Shown here one piece after another: positions 1-11,009 of a stretch of 64,000 nt of DNA. The translations under genes and the position numbers were made by a program. Each line of letters opens with the position of its first letter. The first letter of the stretch is position 1. The DNA comes from Arthrobacter rhombi (GTDB taxonomy: Bacteria; Actinomycetota; Actinomycetes; Actinomycetales; Micrococcaceae), in the NCBI RefSeq assembly GCF_900163545.1, contig NZ_FUHW01000025.1, forward strand, positions 1 through 64,000. The letters are read 5' to 3'. The notes under the pieces were generated by a model. That model made no database searches. It was not told the DNA's origin and saw only the letters and a list, made by a program, of their open reading frames with translations.

Positions 1-122
1 TAAAAAAATCGGTGTCAACAAACATGGCACACTATTGAGTTCTCAAACAACAGACCGCTAACGATTCCGAGCAAATAACGAAGTAAAGAATTCGTATTCT
101 TTTTGCTTTTCTTTCGTTGCTA
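1..122 (-). ncRNA. 5' leader of a ribosomal RNA operon (16S gene lies left of the window)
   Basis: Read on the minus strand, this AT-rich stretch contains the actinobacterial rRNA leader element TGTTGTTTGAGAACTC (37-52), followed by AATAGTGTGCC. The same element precedes 16S genes in Arthrobacter and mycobacteria, where it acts as an antitermination boxA and RNase III processing site. No 16S sequence is inside the window. tyrS beside an rrn operon is a common Micrococcaceae arrangement. The TSS near 122 is inferred from the promoter at 130-158. Confidence 0.8.
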
Positions 123-129
123 CATATCT

Positions 130-158
130 AATTTATTAGTCCGTTTGATCGTTGTCAA
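130..158 (-). promoter_or_regulatory. Strong sigma70-type rrn promoter
   Basis: On the minus strand a perfect -35 TTGACA (153-158) is separated by 17 bp from a -10 TAAATT (130-135). It lies directly upstream of the rRNA leader. It is the best consensus promoter in the window, and its AT-rich setting contrasts with the GC-rich DNA beyond it. Confidence 0.8.
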
Positions 159-465
159 ATCGACTTTATCGCTTTGATTTCGACCAATTGGTCTCCCCTC
201 GCTTCCATTTTTCCCTGCTTCAAGGCGTGCAAATAACGTCCAGAAAGCTTGGAGGTTTGAAAGGAGTTTGTTCGCCTGACCGGGAAACTTTCGCTTCCTT
301 TGTCCGCTGCAGGAGCGTCGGCGACAAGAGAAAACATTACACGTGGTGACCGGCGGCTGCAAATCGGCCGTTCTCTCGGGTTCATGCGACCTGGATCGTT
401 GCTTTTTCCCCGGGATACCGGGCTTCAAGGCGGTTTTTTGCCTCTGCAGGGGGTTACCTGGGGAG
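159..465. other. Non-coding region between the rrn promoter and the tyrS terminator
   Basis: About 300 bases without a credible gene. Short open frames exist here, but none has a ribosome-binding site or recognisable protein. The region may hold further rrn promoters or activator sites. I could not find a second -35/-10 pair with good spacing. Confidence 0.5.
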
Positions 466-517
466 CAAAAAGGCCGGCCGGCCCCAACGTGATTCACGTC
501 TCGGGGCCGGCCGGCCT
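466..517 (-). terminator. Rho-independent terminator of tyrS
   Basis: A perfect 15-bp inverted repeat rich in GGCC (arms 471-485 and 503-517) encloses a 17-nt loop that can itself fold. On the minus strand the hairpin is followed by TTTTGCTCC. It lies about 50 nt after the tyrS stop. Confidence 0.85.
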
Positions 518-566
518 CTTGGTTGTCTGGATCGGCTGCGGATTCACCAGCGCCGAACAACATGCT

Positions 567-1886
567 TTAGGGCGCGACCTCGACCATCGCCAGGCTCTTT
601 TTCCCACGCCGCACCAACACATAGCGCCCGTGCAAAAGCGCCGATGAATCAATGACTGCATCGACATCCGAGAATTTAACGTTGTTGACGTAGGCGCCAC
701 CCTCTCCCACGGTCCGCCGGGCTGCAGACTTGGACTCGGAGAGCCCGGTGGCCACCAGCAGCTCGACGATCCCCAATGAATCCGACGGCACCTGCACGCT
801 CGGCAATTCTGCGGTGGCTGCCACCAGGAGATCTTCATCGAGATCGGCGAGTACCCCCTGGCCAAACATTGCTGCAGAGGCTGCAATGACCTTTTCGGTA
901 GCGTCGATACCGTGGACCAGCGACGTGACGTCGTAGGCCAGCTGACGTTGACCGGCGCGGGCGAAGGGTCGTTCCGCTACTTCCTGTTCGATGGCCTCGA
1001 TCTCTTGGCGTGTACGGAAAGTGAAGACCTTGAAGCGGTCGACCACATCGACATCGGCGGTGTTGAGCCAAAATTGGTAGAACGCGTACGGGCTACACAT
1101 CTCGGCGTCGAGCCAGATGGCGTTGCCTTCGCTTTTGCCGAACTTACTGCCGTCCGTGTTGGTGATCAACGGGGTTCCGTAGGCATGCACCGTGGCGCCC
1201 TCGACCTTGCGAATCAATTCCGTCCCACTGGTCAGGTTGCCCCACTGGTCAGAACCGCCGGTCTGGAGCCGGCATCCGTAGTCCCGGTAAAGCTCCAAGT
1301 AGTCCATGCCTTGCAGGATCTGGTAGCTGAACTCCGTGTAGCTGATGCCCTCGTCGCTATTCAGGCGTGAGGCAACAGTGTCCTTCTTGACCATCGTCCC
1401 CACACGGAAGTGTTTGCCGACCTCACGGAGGAAGTCGATCGCGCTGAGGGGTCCCGTCCAGTCCAAGTTATTCACGATCTGCATCGCGTTTGAGCCTTCG
1501 GTCGACAAGAACCAGCTGACCTGACGCTGCAGGCGGCCCACCCACTCGTTGACGGTCTCCTTGGTATTCAGGACCCGCTCGGCGCTCTGCCGCGGGTCTC
1601 CGATCAAACCGGTGGAACCACCCACGAGGCCCAGCGGGCGGTGCCCCGCCAGCTGCAGACGACGCATGTTCAGCAATTGGACCAGGTTCCCCAAGTGCAA
1701 AGACGGCGCCGTGGGATCGAATCCGCAGTAATAGGTGATCGGCTCCCCTGCGAGCATTTGCTCCAGCCCGGATTCCTCAGTGGAAACGTGGACCAAGCCA
1801 CGCCACTTCAGCTCCTGCCAGACGTTGGGGAAGGACGGATCATTCTGCTGTCCCGCAATGGCGGGATTCAATTCACTCACTGACAC
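567..1886 (-). CDS. tyrS: Tyrosine--tRNA ligase
   Basis: Class I aminoacyl-tRNA synthetase that charges tRNA-Tyr in the cytoplasm. The HIGH-like motif reads HLGN in PSLHLGNLVQ, the KMSKS-like loop reads KFGKSEG, and a C-terminal S4-type RNA-binding domain ends the protein. The region GGSDQWGN is the tyrosine/tRNA recognition segment of bacterial TyrS. The frame is open back to an ATG at 1955, but that start lies inside helR. I prefer the GTG at 1886 (or the in-frame GTG at 1880), which gives about 439 residues, the usual family length. A strong hairpin terminator follows the stop. Confidence 0.95.
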   Translation of the reverse strand: MSVSELNPAIAGQQNDPSFPNVWQELKWRGLVHVSTEESGLEQMLAGEPITYYCGFDPTAPSLHLGNLVQLLNMRRLQLAGHRPLGLVGGSTGLIGDPRQSAERVLNTKETVNEWVGRLQRQVSWFLSTEGSNAMQIVNNLDWTGPLSAIDFLREVGKHFRVGTMVKKDTVASRLNSDEGISYTEFSYQILQGMDYLELYRDYGCRLQTGGSDQWGNLTSGTELIRKVEGATVHAYGTPLITNTDGSKFGKSEGNAIWLDAEMCSPYAFYQFWLNTADVDVVDRFKVFTFRTRQEIEAIEQEVAERPFARAGQRQLAYDVTSLVHGIDATEKVIAASAAMFGQGVLADLDEDLLVAATAELPSVQVPSDSLGIVELLVATGLSESKSAARRTVGEGGAYVNNVKFSDVDAVIDSSALLHGRYVLVRRGKKSLAMVEVAP

Positions 1887-1917
1887 GCCATCAAATCTAG
1901 CAGCAACGCTCTCGTGA

Positions 1918-4200
1918 TCAGGCGTTCGGGTCCATTCCCGCAGGAATATTGCCACTGGCGATAACCTGCAGGCGTTGGGTCGCGCGGGTCATCGCGACAT
2001 ATAAATCGCCCACGGTTCCTTCCGCCTCTTCGACGATTTCCTGTGGCTCCAACACCATCACAACATCGAATTCGAGGCCCTTGGCCAGTTTGGCAGTGGT
2101 CACAACGATGTCCTGGTCCAGGGCGCCGGACCCGCCACCGACACGTCGTCCATACTCGCCAGCGACCGCCGTCCGGACCTGATCGAGTCGCTGCGCGGGG
2201 GCAATGACAGCAACCAGTCCCCCATCGGCGATTCTGATCTCTTCGGGCAGCGCCCTCAGCGTCGCTGCCAGGACGTCACCGGGCAAGACCCGGTTGATCA
2301 GCGGGGGCCAATCACCTTCGCGCACCGCCTTCGGCGTCGAGACTTGCAGACCAGCTTCCTGGGCCATCCGGGCTGCTGCTTCGGCGATCTGAACGGGAGT
2401 ACGGTAATTCACCGTCAGTTCCTCCAGTTCAAAACGACGGCCGACGAACGGTTCCATCGCCGCAGCCCAACTCCCCACGCTCGCAGCCGAACTAGCCTGG
2501 GCGATATCACCGACCACGGTGAAAGACTTCAGGGGACAACGACGCACCAATAAGCGCCACTGCATCGGCGAAAGCTCTTGGGCCTCATCAACCACGACAT
2601 GGCCGTAGGCCCAGTTGCGGTCGGTAGCGGCGCGTTCTGCAGCGGTCAGCCGGGGGCCGGTCTCCTCGTTCAAGTCGGCAAGTTGTTCGGCACTGACCGA
2701 TCCATCAATGCCGATTTCTTCCAGTGATGCGCTGACGTTCTTCAACGCCTGTTCAGCATTGGCCATATCGCGTTTTCGGTTGGCCTCGGCCACGGCTTGT
2801 TCGCGCCCTACCGTCGCATCGAAGGCACCCAGAAGTTCCGCGGCCTCGTCGAGCAAGGGGACATCCGCTTCGGTCCATGGTTCCCCGCGACCACGCAGTA
2901 ATGAGCGGCGTTCGGCATAGCTCAGCTCAGGGGCAACCGCTTCGAGGACCTCGGGCTTGGCGTACAGGTCGGTGATGAGCTGCTCGGGGCTCATCGGCAT
3001 CCAACATAGGTTCAAGGTGATGCGCACATCCCGTGAGGCCCGAACGTCTTCGATCAAGTAGGAGCGGTCGGCAGCATTGCCGGCACCGGAGGATTCCTCG
3101 AGCTTCTCCTTGAGCTGATCGGCCAGCTCGCGCAGCATGACCTTGACGAAGGTCGCGCGGGCCTCGTTATACGGTCTGCCCGTCGCCCGTGCTTTATCGC
3201 CGGCCCGCCGGACCTGCCGTGGGGTGATCGTCAGCGGGGTGCCTTCGACCAGGACCCGGCGTGGCCCCGCGGGCACCCGCTGGCGGTTCTCGACCGCCCG
3301 GGCAACCACCTGGGCCATGCCGAGTCCCCCCTTGATCCGGGCGGCTTCGCGTCCGGGTTCGGGAATGGCGTTGATCCCCGGCAGCAGCTGTCCCACGGAG
3401 GACATGACGACGCCGGTTTCGCCCAGGGAGGGCAAGACACGTTCGATATAGCGCATGAAGGCCGTCGAGGGCCCGACCAGCAAAACACCGGCGGTCTTCA
3501 AACGTTCACGGTGTTCGTAGAGGAGGTAGGCCGCACGGTGGAGGGCCACCGCAGTCTTACCGGTTCCGGGACCGCCCTGGACCACGAGGACACCGGCCAG
3601 CGGGGCCCGGATGATCCGGTCCTGCTCTGCCTGGATGGTGCTGACGATGTCCGCCATATGTCCGGTGCGTCGGCTGGTCAGGGCAGCAAGGAGCGCCCCC
3701 TCCCCCTGGTGCGAGACACCCTCGTTGAGTAATTCAGGGTCCAGCACATCGTCCTCGAGGGCTACCACGTTGCGGCCCTTGAGAATCAGGTGGCGCCGAC
3801 GGCGTACTCCATGGCGTTCGAAGGCGGTGGCCTGGTAGAAGGCCCCCGCTTCCGGGGCACGCCAGTCGACCATGAGACGGGTCTGGTGTTCGTCGGTCAT
3901 GCCGATGCGTCCGATGTAGTGACTGGTGGCATCACCGTTGTCCTCGGCACTTTCGAGGTCGAGGCGACCAAAAACCAGGCGGTCCTCGACGGCGTTCAAT
4001 TGGGCCAGGCGGTCCTCGTATAAATTCGCGAACGAGTCGCGTTCGGAGATGTTCTGTAGCGAACCAAGCGCTCCGTCACGGCGAACCCGGGCCAGTTGCG
4101 CGGTCTTCTCCTCACGTAGGGCATCGAGCCGGCGGTAGAGCCGCTCGACATAAGCCCGCTCGCGCTCCAGTTCAGGTGCGGGCGAGGGTGACTGCGGCAT
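1918..4200 (-). CDS. helR: HelD/HelR-type RNA polymerase recycling ATPase
   Basis: A 760-residue UvrD-like superfamily 1 ATPase. Visible parts are an N-terminal charged coiled-coil arm (about residues 10-75), Walker A GGPGTGKT (about 209-216), the helicase motif VVVDEAQE in the second half, and a C-terminal motif containing YVAMTRAT. The family releases RNA polymerase from stalled or drug-bound complexes rather than unwinding DNA; HelR of Streptomyces and Mycobacterium abscessus protects against rifamycins. The ATG has a strong AGGAGG box about 6 nt upstream. I found no rifamycin-associated palindrome upstream, so inducibility cannot be claimed. A general UvrD-like helicase is the main alternative. 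Confidence 0.85.
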   Translation of the reverse strand: MPQSPSPAPELERERAYVERLYRRLDALREEKTAQLARVRRDGALGSLQNISERDSFANLYEDRLAQLNAVEDRLVFGRLDLESAEDNGDATSHYIGRIGMTDEHQTRLMVDWRAPEAGAFYQATAFERHGVRRRRHLILKGRNVVALEDDVLDPELLNEGVSHQGEGALLAALTSRRTGHMADIVSTIQAEQDRIIRAPLAGVLVVQGGPGTGKTAVALHRAAYLLYEHRERLKTAGVLLVGPSTAFMRYIERVLPSLGETGVVMSSVGQLLPGINAIPEPGREAARIKGGLGMAQVVARAVENRQRVPAGPRRVLVEGTPLTITPRQVRRAGDKARATGRPYNEARATFVKVMLRELADQLKEKLEESSGAGNAADRSYLIEDVRASRDVRITLNLCWMPMSPEQLITDLYAKPEVLEAVAPELSYAERRSLLRGRGEPWTEADVPLLDEAAELLGAFDATVGREQAVAEANRKRDMANAEQALKNVSASLEEIGIDGSVSAEQLADLNEETGPRLTAAERAATDRNWAYGHVVVDEAQELSPMQWRLLVRRCPLKSFTVVGDIAQASSAASVGSWAAAMEPFVGRRFELEELTVNYRTPVQIAEAAARMAQEAGLQVSTPKAVREGDWPPLINRVLPGDVLAATLRALPEEIRIADGGLVAVIAPAQRLDQVRTAVAGEYGRRVGGGSGALDQDIVVTTAKLAKGLEFDVVMVLEPQEIVEEAEGTVGDLYVAMTRATQRLQVIASGNIPAGMDPNA

Positions 4201-4274
4201 GTACTTTCCTCCTGGTGCGAAATGGCGGACGAATCAGTCTACCGGTTGGGTGGTCGGCCGGCTCACGACGTCCA

Positions 4275-4811
4275 TCACACCGTTTGAAGAGATTCCACGT
4301 GATAATCCTGCAGTCGGGCCCGGCCACGAAGTTCCTCCAGCTCGAGGACGACGCCGATACCGACGATCTCGGTCTGGGCACGGGTCAACAGGGAGACGGC
4401 CGAGTTGATGGTCCCTCCGGTGGCCAGGACGTCGTCGAGGAGCAGGACCCGGGTTCCGGGTTTGATGTCGTCACGGTGCAATTCCAGCGTGGCCGTACCG
4501 TATTCGAGGGTGTATTGCTCGGCGTGGACCGGACGGGGTAATTTGCCCTTCTTGCGGATGGTCACCATCCCCGTGCCGCTGGCGTAGGCTGCAGCCGCTG
4601 CCAAGACGAAGCCGCGTGCCTCCACTCCGGCGACCACATCGAAGGTGCCCTCAAAGGGGGCAATGATCTCATCGATCATGCGATGCAATCCGTGGGCGTC
4701 GGCGAATGCGGGCGTCAGATCCTTGAAGGAGACGCCCGGCTGTGGGTAGTCGGGGACGATCGCACACAGGCGGTCCAGGAGTTCGGGCATAGTTTCGGTC
4801 ACGGATTGCAC
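4275..4811 (-). CDS. apt: Adenine phosphoribosyltransferase
   Basis: Salvages adenine to AMP using PRPP. The 178-residue length and the PRPP-binding motif VLLLDDVLATGGT match the type I phosphoribosyltransferase family; VEARGF and IRKKGKLP are typical of Apt. The frame begins with GTG at 4811; an internal ATG (4790) is the alternative. A TAGAGT hexamer 6 nt before the GTG suggests a leaderless transcript starting inside the end of the neighbouring glycosylase gene. Confidence 0.95.
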   Translation of the reverse strand: MQSVTETMPELLDRLCAIVPDYPQPGVSFKDLTPAFADAHGLHRMIDEIIAPFEGTFDVVAGVEARGFVLAAAAAYASGTGMVTIRKKGKLPRPVHAEQYTLEYGTATLELHRDDIKPGTRVLLLDDVLATGGTINSAVSLLTRAQTEIVGIGVVLELEELRGRARLQDYHVESLQTV

Positions 4812-4817
4812 GCATCC

Positions 4818-4823
4818 ACTCTA
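4818..4823 (-). promoter_or_regulatory. Candidate -10 element for leaderless apt mRNA
   Basis: TAGAGT on the minus strand, 6 nt before the GTG start of apt and with no Shine-Dalgarno sequence between. This is the spacing expected when transcription starts at the initiation codon. No clear -35 is visible. Confidence 0.4.
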
Positions 4824-5513
4824 GTCCTTGCGCCCAGGGTTCCCTGCCGGTTTCGGGCGGTTTCGGGGCTTCGCGGCACGATAGGCCGAAACGGTGGGTT
4901 CGTGGTCGAGCCAAAACCGCCAGGGGTAGTCATTGCTGCCACCGGGGCCTGCCACACCAACCCGGGGTCCGCAGCGCACTCCCTGCGGTGCGGTTTCGGG
5001 TAATGAGGACAGGGTTGCTCCCAGCGGGGACGGAACAGCATCCAGCTCGCGGAGCCCCATTCCCTGGACCCCGGTGATCAATTCCAGTCCGTTGCATTGC
5101 AGGTCCAGCCCCACTGCCTGGGCGAGTTTGGCGGGCCCATTGGCCAGGTCCCGGTCCCGGCGAGGGTTCCGGCGTCGTGCCCTGGCGGTCTCAGCACCCG
5201 TGATGATCTCTCCAGCGCGCAGCAACACCGCAGAGGCCCGGCCGTCTGCCCCACACACGATGTTGGCGCAGTGGTGCATCCCGTAGGTGAAGTAGCAATA
5301 CAGGGTTCCCGGCGGCCCGAACAACGAGTCGTTGCGTGCCGTGCGCCCTCGGTAGGCATGGGATCCCGGGTCTGCCGAACCTTCATAGGCTTCGACCTCG
5401 GTGATGCGCACGCCCACACGGTGCCCTTCCCGCTGAACGGTCAGGATGCTTCCCAGCAGCAAGGGTGCGACGTCGATCGCGGTCCGGGTCAGTTGAGGGT
5501 CTGCTCCGCTCAT
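4821..5513 (-). CDS. DNA-3-methyladenine glycosylase, AAG/MPG family
   Basis: Base-excision repair enzyme that removes alkylated purines. The 230-residue protein has the family segments EVEAYEG, DPGSHAYRG and YGMHHCANIV; the Glu in EVEAYEG is the catalytic position in this family. Its start overlaps the stop of the next gene by 4 nt (ATGA), so it is translationally coupled to the mycothiol-type enzyme upstream. It is not the helix-hairpin-helix AlkA/Tag type. Confidence 0.9.
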   Translation of the reverse strand: MSGADPQLTRTAIDVAPLLLGSILTVQREGHRVGVRITEVEAYEGSADPGSHAYRGRTARNDSLFGPPGTLYCYFTYGMHHCANIVCGADGRASAVLLRAGEIITGAETARARRRNPRRDRDLANGPAKLAQAVGLDLQCNGLELITGVQGMGLRELDAVPSPLGATLSSLPETAPQGVRCGPRVGVAGPGGSNDYPWRFWLDHEPTVSAYRAAKPRNRPKPAGNPGRKD

Positions 5514-6247
5514 TTCGAGGCGGCCAGCCCCGAGGGCCAGGGCAGCAATTCGGGGAGGTCGGCCCCGTCGGCTGCGGCGGTCGCCCGGACGGGGCCGGAG
5601 GGTTCGCGTCCTGCGAGCCAGCCGGCCAAATCACATTCCATGCCGGTGACCACGTACCCGGTGGGACCGTCGCCGAGGGTCAGCGGCTGGCTGCCGGTGG
5701 GCTGCAAGAGCAGCCGGTATTCGGCGGGCACCCGCAGCGACAGGAACTCAAAAAGGTGGGCCGAGAATTCCGTGGGCCAGTCAACCAGCGAGACGGTGGT
5801 CCCGAGATCGGTGGCGTGGATCAGGACTTCACGCCAAGCAGCCTTCACACAATCGGTCACGGTGCCTTCTCCGCGGAAGCTCGTGGCGTTCTCCCATCCC
5901 CCGGCGGGAAGATCCTTGATCGACTCGTCCAACAGGTCCAGTCCTTGAATCGTGCGGGCCGCCACGGTGGAGGGCTGTTGGAGGGCACCGAGTTCAATCC
6001 GCTCGTCGCGGCCCTCCTGGCCGCCGTCGTAAAACTCGATGCGTTCGCCACGGGCGGCATAGGCCAGTTGCCGGGCCAGGGCACGGCTGACCCCATCCAG
6101 ATGGGCCAGTAGCTGGGCATTATTCCACCCGGGCAACGTGGATGGCGCGGCGAATTCCTCGGCAGGCAGGGCGCCGATCGCGGTACGGGCACGGGCGGTG
6201 GCATCCTGGACGGCCTCGGCCAGTGATGCGGTGGAAAGCTGTGTCAT
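5510..6247 (-). CDS. Mycothiol-dependent maleylpyruvate isomerase (DinB-fold) family protein
   Basis: A 245-residue protein with the N-terminal MDMPI/DinB-fold signature, GW..AQLLAHLDGVSRAL, in which the His is a metal ligand position of the family. Members use mycothiol, the actinobacterial thiol, to isomerise or detoxify electrophiles, but the substrate cannot be read from sequence. A TAGGCT hexamer 6 nt before the ATG suggests a leaderless promoter. The 3' end overlaps the glycosylase start, so the two probably form a small operon concerned with chemical damage; that shared role is inference. Confidence 0.8.
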   Translation of the reverse strand: MTQLSTASLAEAVQDATARARTAIGALPAEEFAAPSTLPGWNNAQLLAHLDGVSRALARQLAYAARGERIEFYDGGQEGRDERIELGALQQPSTVAARTIQGLDLLDESIKDLPAGGWENATSFRGEGTVTDCVKAAWREVLIHATDLGTTVSLVDWPTEFSAHLFEFLSLRVPAEYRLLLQPTGSQPLTLGDGPTGYVVTGMECDLAGWLAGREPSGPVRATAAADGADLPELLPWPSGLAASK

Positions 6248-6252
6248 GGCAG

Positions 6253-6258
6253 CAGCCT
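6253..6258 (-). promoter_or_regulatory. Candidate -10 element for the DinB-fold gene
   Basis: TAGGCT on the minus strand followed by 6 nt and ATG. It abuts the argH terminator hairpin, so termination and re-initiation are packed into about 40 nt. Confidence 0.4.
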
Positions 6259-6287
6259 ACCGCCGTCGTCCACAGTGGACGACGGCG
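6259..6287 (-). terminator. Hairpin terminator after argH
   Basis: A perfect 13-bp inverted repeat (CCGCCGTCGTCCA / TGGACGACGGCGG) with a 3-nt loop, 24 nt past the argH stop. There is no T-tract, as in many actinobacterial terminators. Confidence 0.6.
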
Positions 6288-6310
6288 GCAGGCTCTGCCG
6301 GTGCTGCGGC

Positions 6311-8943
<2,633 letters not shown>

Positions 8944-8993
8944 GGGGTTTCTCCTCTGGGAATGGGGTTCGACGCATGGGCCGCGCCGATCAA

Positions 8994-9031
8994 GATCTGT
9001 TCTTATTCATAAGTCTACATAATTATGCACA
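8994..9031 (-). promoter_or_regulatory. Tandem ARG boxes (ArgR operator) of argGH
   Basis: Two 18-bp sites about 20 bp apart, centre to centre. The one at 9014-9031 (TCTACATAATTATGCACA) fits the ArgR/AhrC consensus with three mismatches. The one at 8994-9011 keeps only the right half ATTCA exactly. Two boxes with this spacing match binding of an ArgR hexamer. The same layout recurs upstream of argC. Confidence 0.65.
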
Positions 9032-9061
9032 CGATGCAATGTGGCCCCTTCTCACTGGCTG

Positions 9062-9067
9062 TAGGCT
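9062..9067 (+). promoter_or_regulatory. Candidate -10 element for the ankyrin gene
   Basis: TAGGCT followed by 7 nt and ATG, with no Shine-Dalgarno sequence, suggesting a leaderless transcript. The -35 region would lie just beside the ARG boxes. Confidence 0.4.
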
Positions 9068-9074
9068 GGTCGGC

Positions 9075-9506
9075 ATGACAGAGCCCGCCAACCAGCCCGT
9101 GCCCGAACTCAGCGATGAAGAGCTTGCCTTCCTTCATTCCACTTTCGACCTTGCCCGTCAAGGGGAAACCGAGAAGCTGCTGGCCCTCATCGGTGAGGGC
9201 CTGCCCGTTGACCTGACCGACCATAAGGGCGACTCGCTGCTGATTCTGGCTTCCTATAGCGGACATAACGACCTGGCACGCGGCCTCGTCGAACGCGGGG
9301 CGACCGTGGACCGACTCAACGACCAGGGCCAATCGGCACTGACCTGCACCGTCTTCCGGCAGAATGCCGAGCTCAGCCGCTTCCTCCTGGAGGCCGGGGC
9401 GGACCCGAAGCTGGGCCCCCAGAACGCCTGGGCGGTGACCGACATGTTCGATCTCCCCGCCATGCGCGCACTGATCGAAGAGTATTTCCCGACGAACGGC
9501 GCCTGA
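9075..9506 (+). CDS. Ankyrin-repeat protein
   Basis: A 143-residue protein made of about three ankyrin repeats; GDSLLILASYSGHNDLARGLVERG is a near-consensus repeat and LLEAGADP ends the next. Ankyrin repeats are protein-binding scaffolds; the partner is unknown. The frame extends 33 codons further upstream, through the ARG boxes, but I choose the ATG at 9075 because a TAGGCT -10 sits 7 nt before it. It splits the arginine cluster, being convergent with argR (13 nt between stops) and divergent from argGH. Similar small ankyrin proteins are common in actinobacteria without assigned function. Confidence 0.8.
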   Translation: MTEPANQPVPELSDEELAFLHSTFDLARQGETEKLLALIGEGLPVDLTDHKGDSLLILASYSGHNDLARGLVERGATVDRLNDQGQSALTCTVFRQNAELSRFLLEAGADPKLGPQNAWAVTDMFDLPAMRALIEEYFPTNGA

Positions 9507-9519
9507 CCGGGGCCGGCGG

Positions 9520-10035
9520 CTACTGCGTGTTGGCCAGTTCCAGGAAACGCGCGGCAATCTCCTCGCCACCCTGGGGGTCACGGGTGATCAGCATGACCGT
9601 GTCATCGCCGGCGATCGTGCCCAGGACATCGGGCATGATCGAATGGTCGATCGATAAGGCCAAGAAGTTCGCCGCCCCCGGAGGGGTGCGCAGGATGACG
9701 ATATTCGCCGAGGCTTCCGCGGTGACGATCAACTCGGCCGAGAGCTTAGCCAGCCGCGCGTCGAGCACTTCCTGGGTGACGCCGGTCTGCGGCGACCGGT
9801 CCCCGCCTTCGGAGCGCAACGCGTAGACCAGGCCCCCTTCCACACCCCGGACCCTGATGGCTCCCAGTTCCACCAAGTCCCGGGACAGTGTGGCCTGGGT
9901 GACTTGGACGCCGTCGGCCGCCAGCAGGCCTGCGAGTTCGGCCTGGGAACGCACCGATCCGGCCCCGAGAATGGCTTTGATCCGTGCTTGACGGGCAATT
10001 TTTGTGGTGGGCTGGCCACCGGGCTGCAGGCTCAT
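9520..10035 (-). CDS. argR: Arginine repressor
   Basis: Transcription factor that senses arginine and represses the arg operons. The N-terminal winged helix contains SQAELAGLLAADG and the recognition segment TQATLSRDL; the C-terminal domain carries the arginine-binding and trimerisation motif GTIAGDDTVML. At 171 residues it is typical. It overlaps the argF stop by 4 nt, so the repressor is the last gene of the operon it should control. Its likely targets in this window are the boxes at 8994-9031 and 15500-15537. Confidence 0.95.
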   Translation of the reverse strand: MSLQPGGQPTTKIARQARIKAILGAGSVRSQAELAGLLAADGVQVTQATLSRDLVELGAIRVRGVEGGLVYALRSEGGDRSPQTGVTQEVLDARLAKLSAELIVTAEASANIVILRTPPGAANFLALSIDHSIMPDVLGTIAGDDTVMLITRDPQGGEEIAARFLELANTQ

Positions 10036-11009
10036 CGTCGGTCCCCCGCTTCAACACCCGAGACTTCTGCCAGCCCCGAAGAGGCCATCAGCCAGGCCAT
10101 CAGGGCCTTCTGGGCGTGCAGCCTGTTTTCTGCTTCGTCCCACACCACCGATTGCCCGCCGTCGATGACCCCTGCAGCGATCTCATATTCACGGTAGGCC
10201 GGGAGGCAGTGCAAGACGATCGCGTCCGGGGCCGCCAGGGCCATCGCCGCCTCATCGACCCGATAGTCCCCGAACAGTTCAACTCGTTCTGCCTTTTCGT
10301 CTTCCTGCCCCATGGAGACCCAGGTGTCGGTGGCCACGACGTCGACATTTTTGAGGGCCTCCGAAGGGTCGGTGGTGATCATGACCGACCCACCGGTTTC
10401 TGCGGCACGGCCCCTGGCCGCGGCAACGACGGATTCATCGGGTAGATGGCCGGCAGGCCCGGCGATGCGCACCTGCATTCCGGCGGTCACTCCGGCCAAC
10501 AGGTAGGAGTTGGCCATGTTATTCGCCGCATCACCGAGGTAGGCCATGGACAGTCCGGCGAGCCGGCCCTTATGTTCGCGCACGGTCAGCAGATCGGCGA
10601 GCAGTTGGCAGGGGTGGTAGTCATCGGAGAGCGAGTTGATCACCGGCACCCCACTGTTGGCGGCCATCTCCTCCAATCCCGACTGGGCGTAGGTGCGCCA
10701 GACGATCGTGGAAACCATCCGCTCGAGCACCCGGGCCGAGTCGGCAATCGACTCCTTATGCCCCAACTGGGACTCACCGGGGTTGATGATCAATGGCTGG
10801 CCGCCCAGTTCGGCGATGCCGGCGGCAAAGGAGACCCGGGTGCGGGTGGAGGTCTTATCGAAAAAGACGGCGACGGTTTGCGGTCCGGCATACGGGCGGT
10901 ACCCGTACCTGTCGCTCTTCATGGCCGCCGCCAGGTCCAGGACCTCGGTCTGTTCGGCCTGGCTGAGGTCTGTATCAACCAGGAAATGACGGACGGTTGG
11001 GGTGCTCAC
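10032..11009 (-). CDS. argF: Ornithine carbamoyltransferase
   Basis: Makes citrulline from ornithine and carbamoyl phosphate. The carbamoyl-phosphate motif STRTRVSF and the ornithine motif HCLPAY are both intact; 325 residues is normal. It starts with GTG at 11009 directly after the argD stop TAA, with AGGAG inside the end of argD, indicating tight translational coupling. Confidence 0.97.
   Translation of the reverse strand: MSTPTVRHFLVDTDLSQAEQTEVLDLAAAMKSDRYGYRPYAGPQTVAVFFDKTSTRTRVSFAAGIAELGGQPLIINPGESQLGHKESIADSARVLERMVSTIVWRTYAQSGLEEMAANSGVPVINSLSDDYHPCQLLADLLTVREHKGRLAGLSMAYLGDAANNMANSYLLAGVTAGMQVRIAGPAGHLPDESVVAAARGRAAETGGSVMITTDPSEALKNVDVVATDTWVSMGQEDEKAERVELFGDYRVDEAAMALAAPDAIVLHCLPAYREYEIAAGVIDGGQSVVWDEAENRLHAQKALMAWLMASSGLAEVSGVEAGDRR

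Noticed and set aside
1928..1955. ATG at 1955 as start of tyrS
   Set aside because: It would overlap the end of helR by 38 nt and add an N-terminus absent from TyrS proteins; the GTG starts at 1886/1880 give the normal length.
4201..4274. Rifamycin-associated element upstream of helR
   Set aside because: I looked for the long palindrome known from rifamycin-inducible genes and did not find it.
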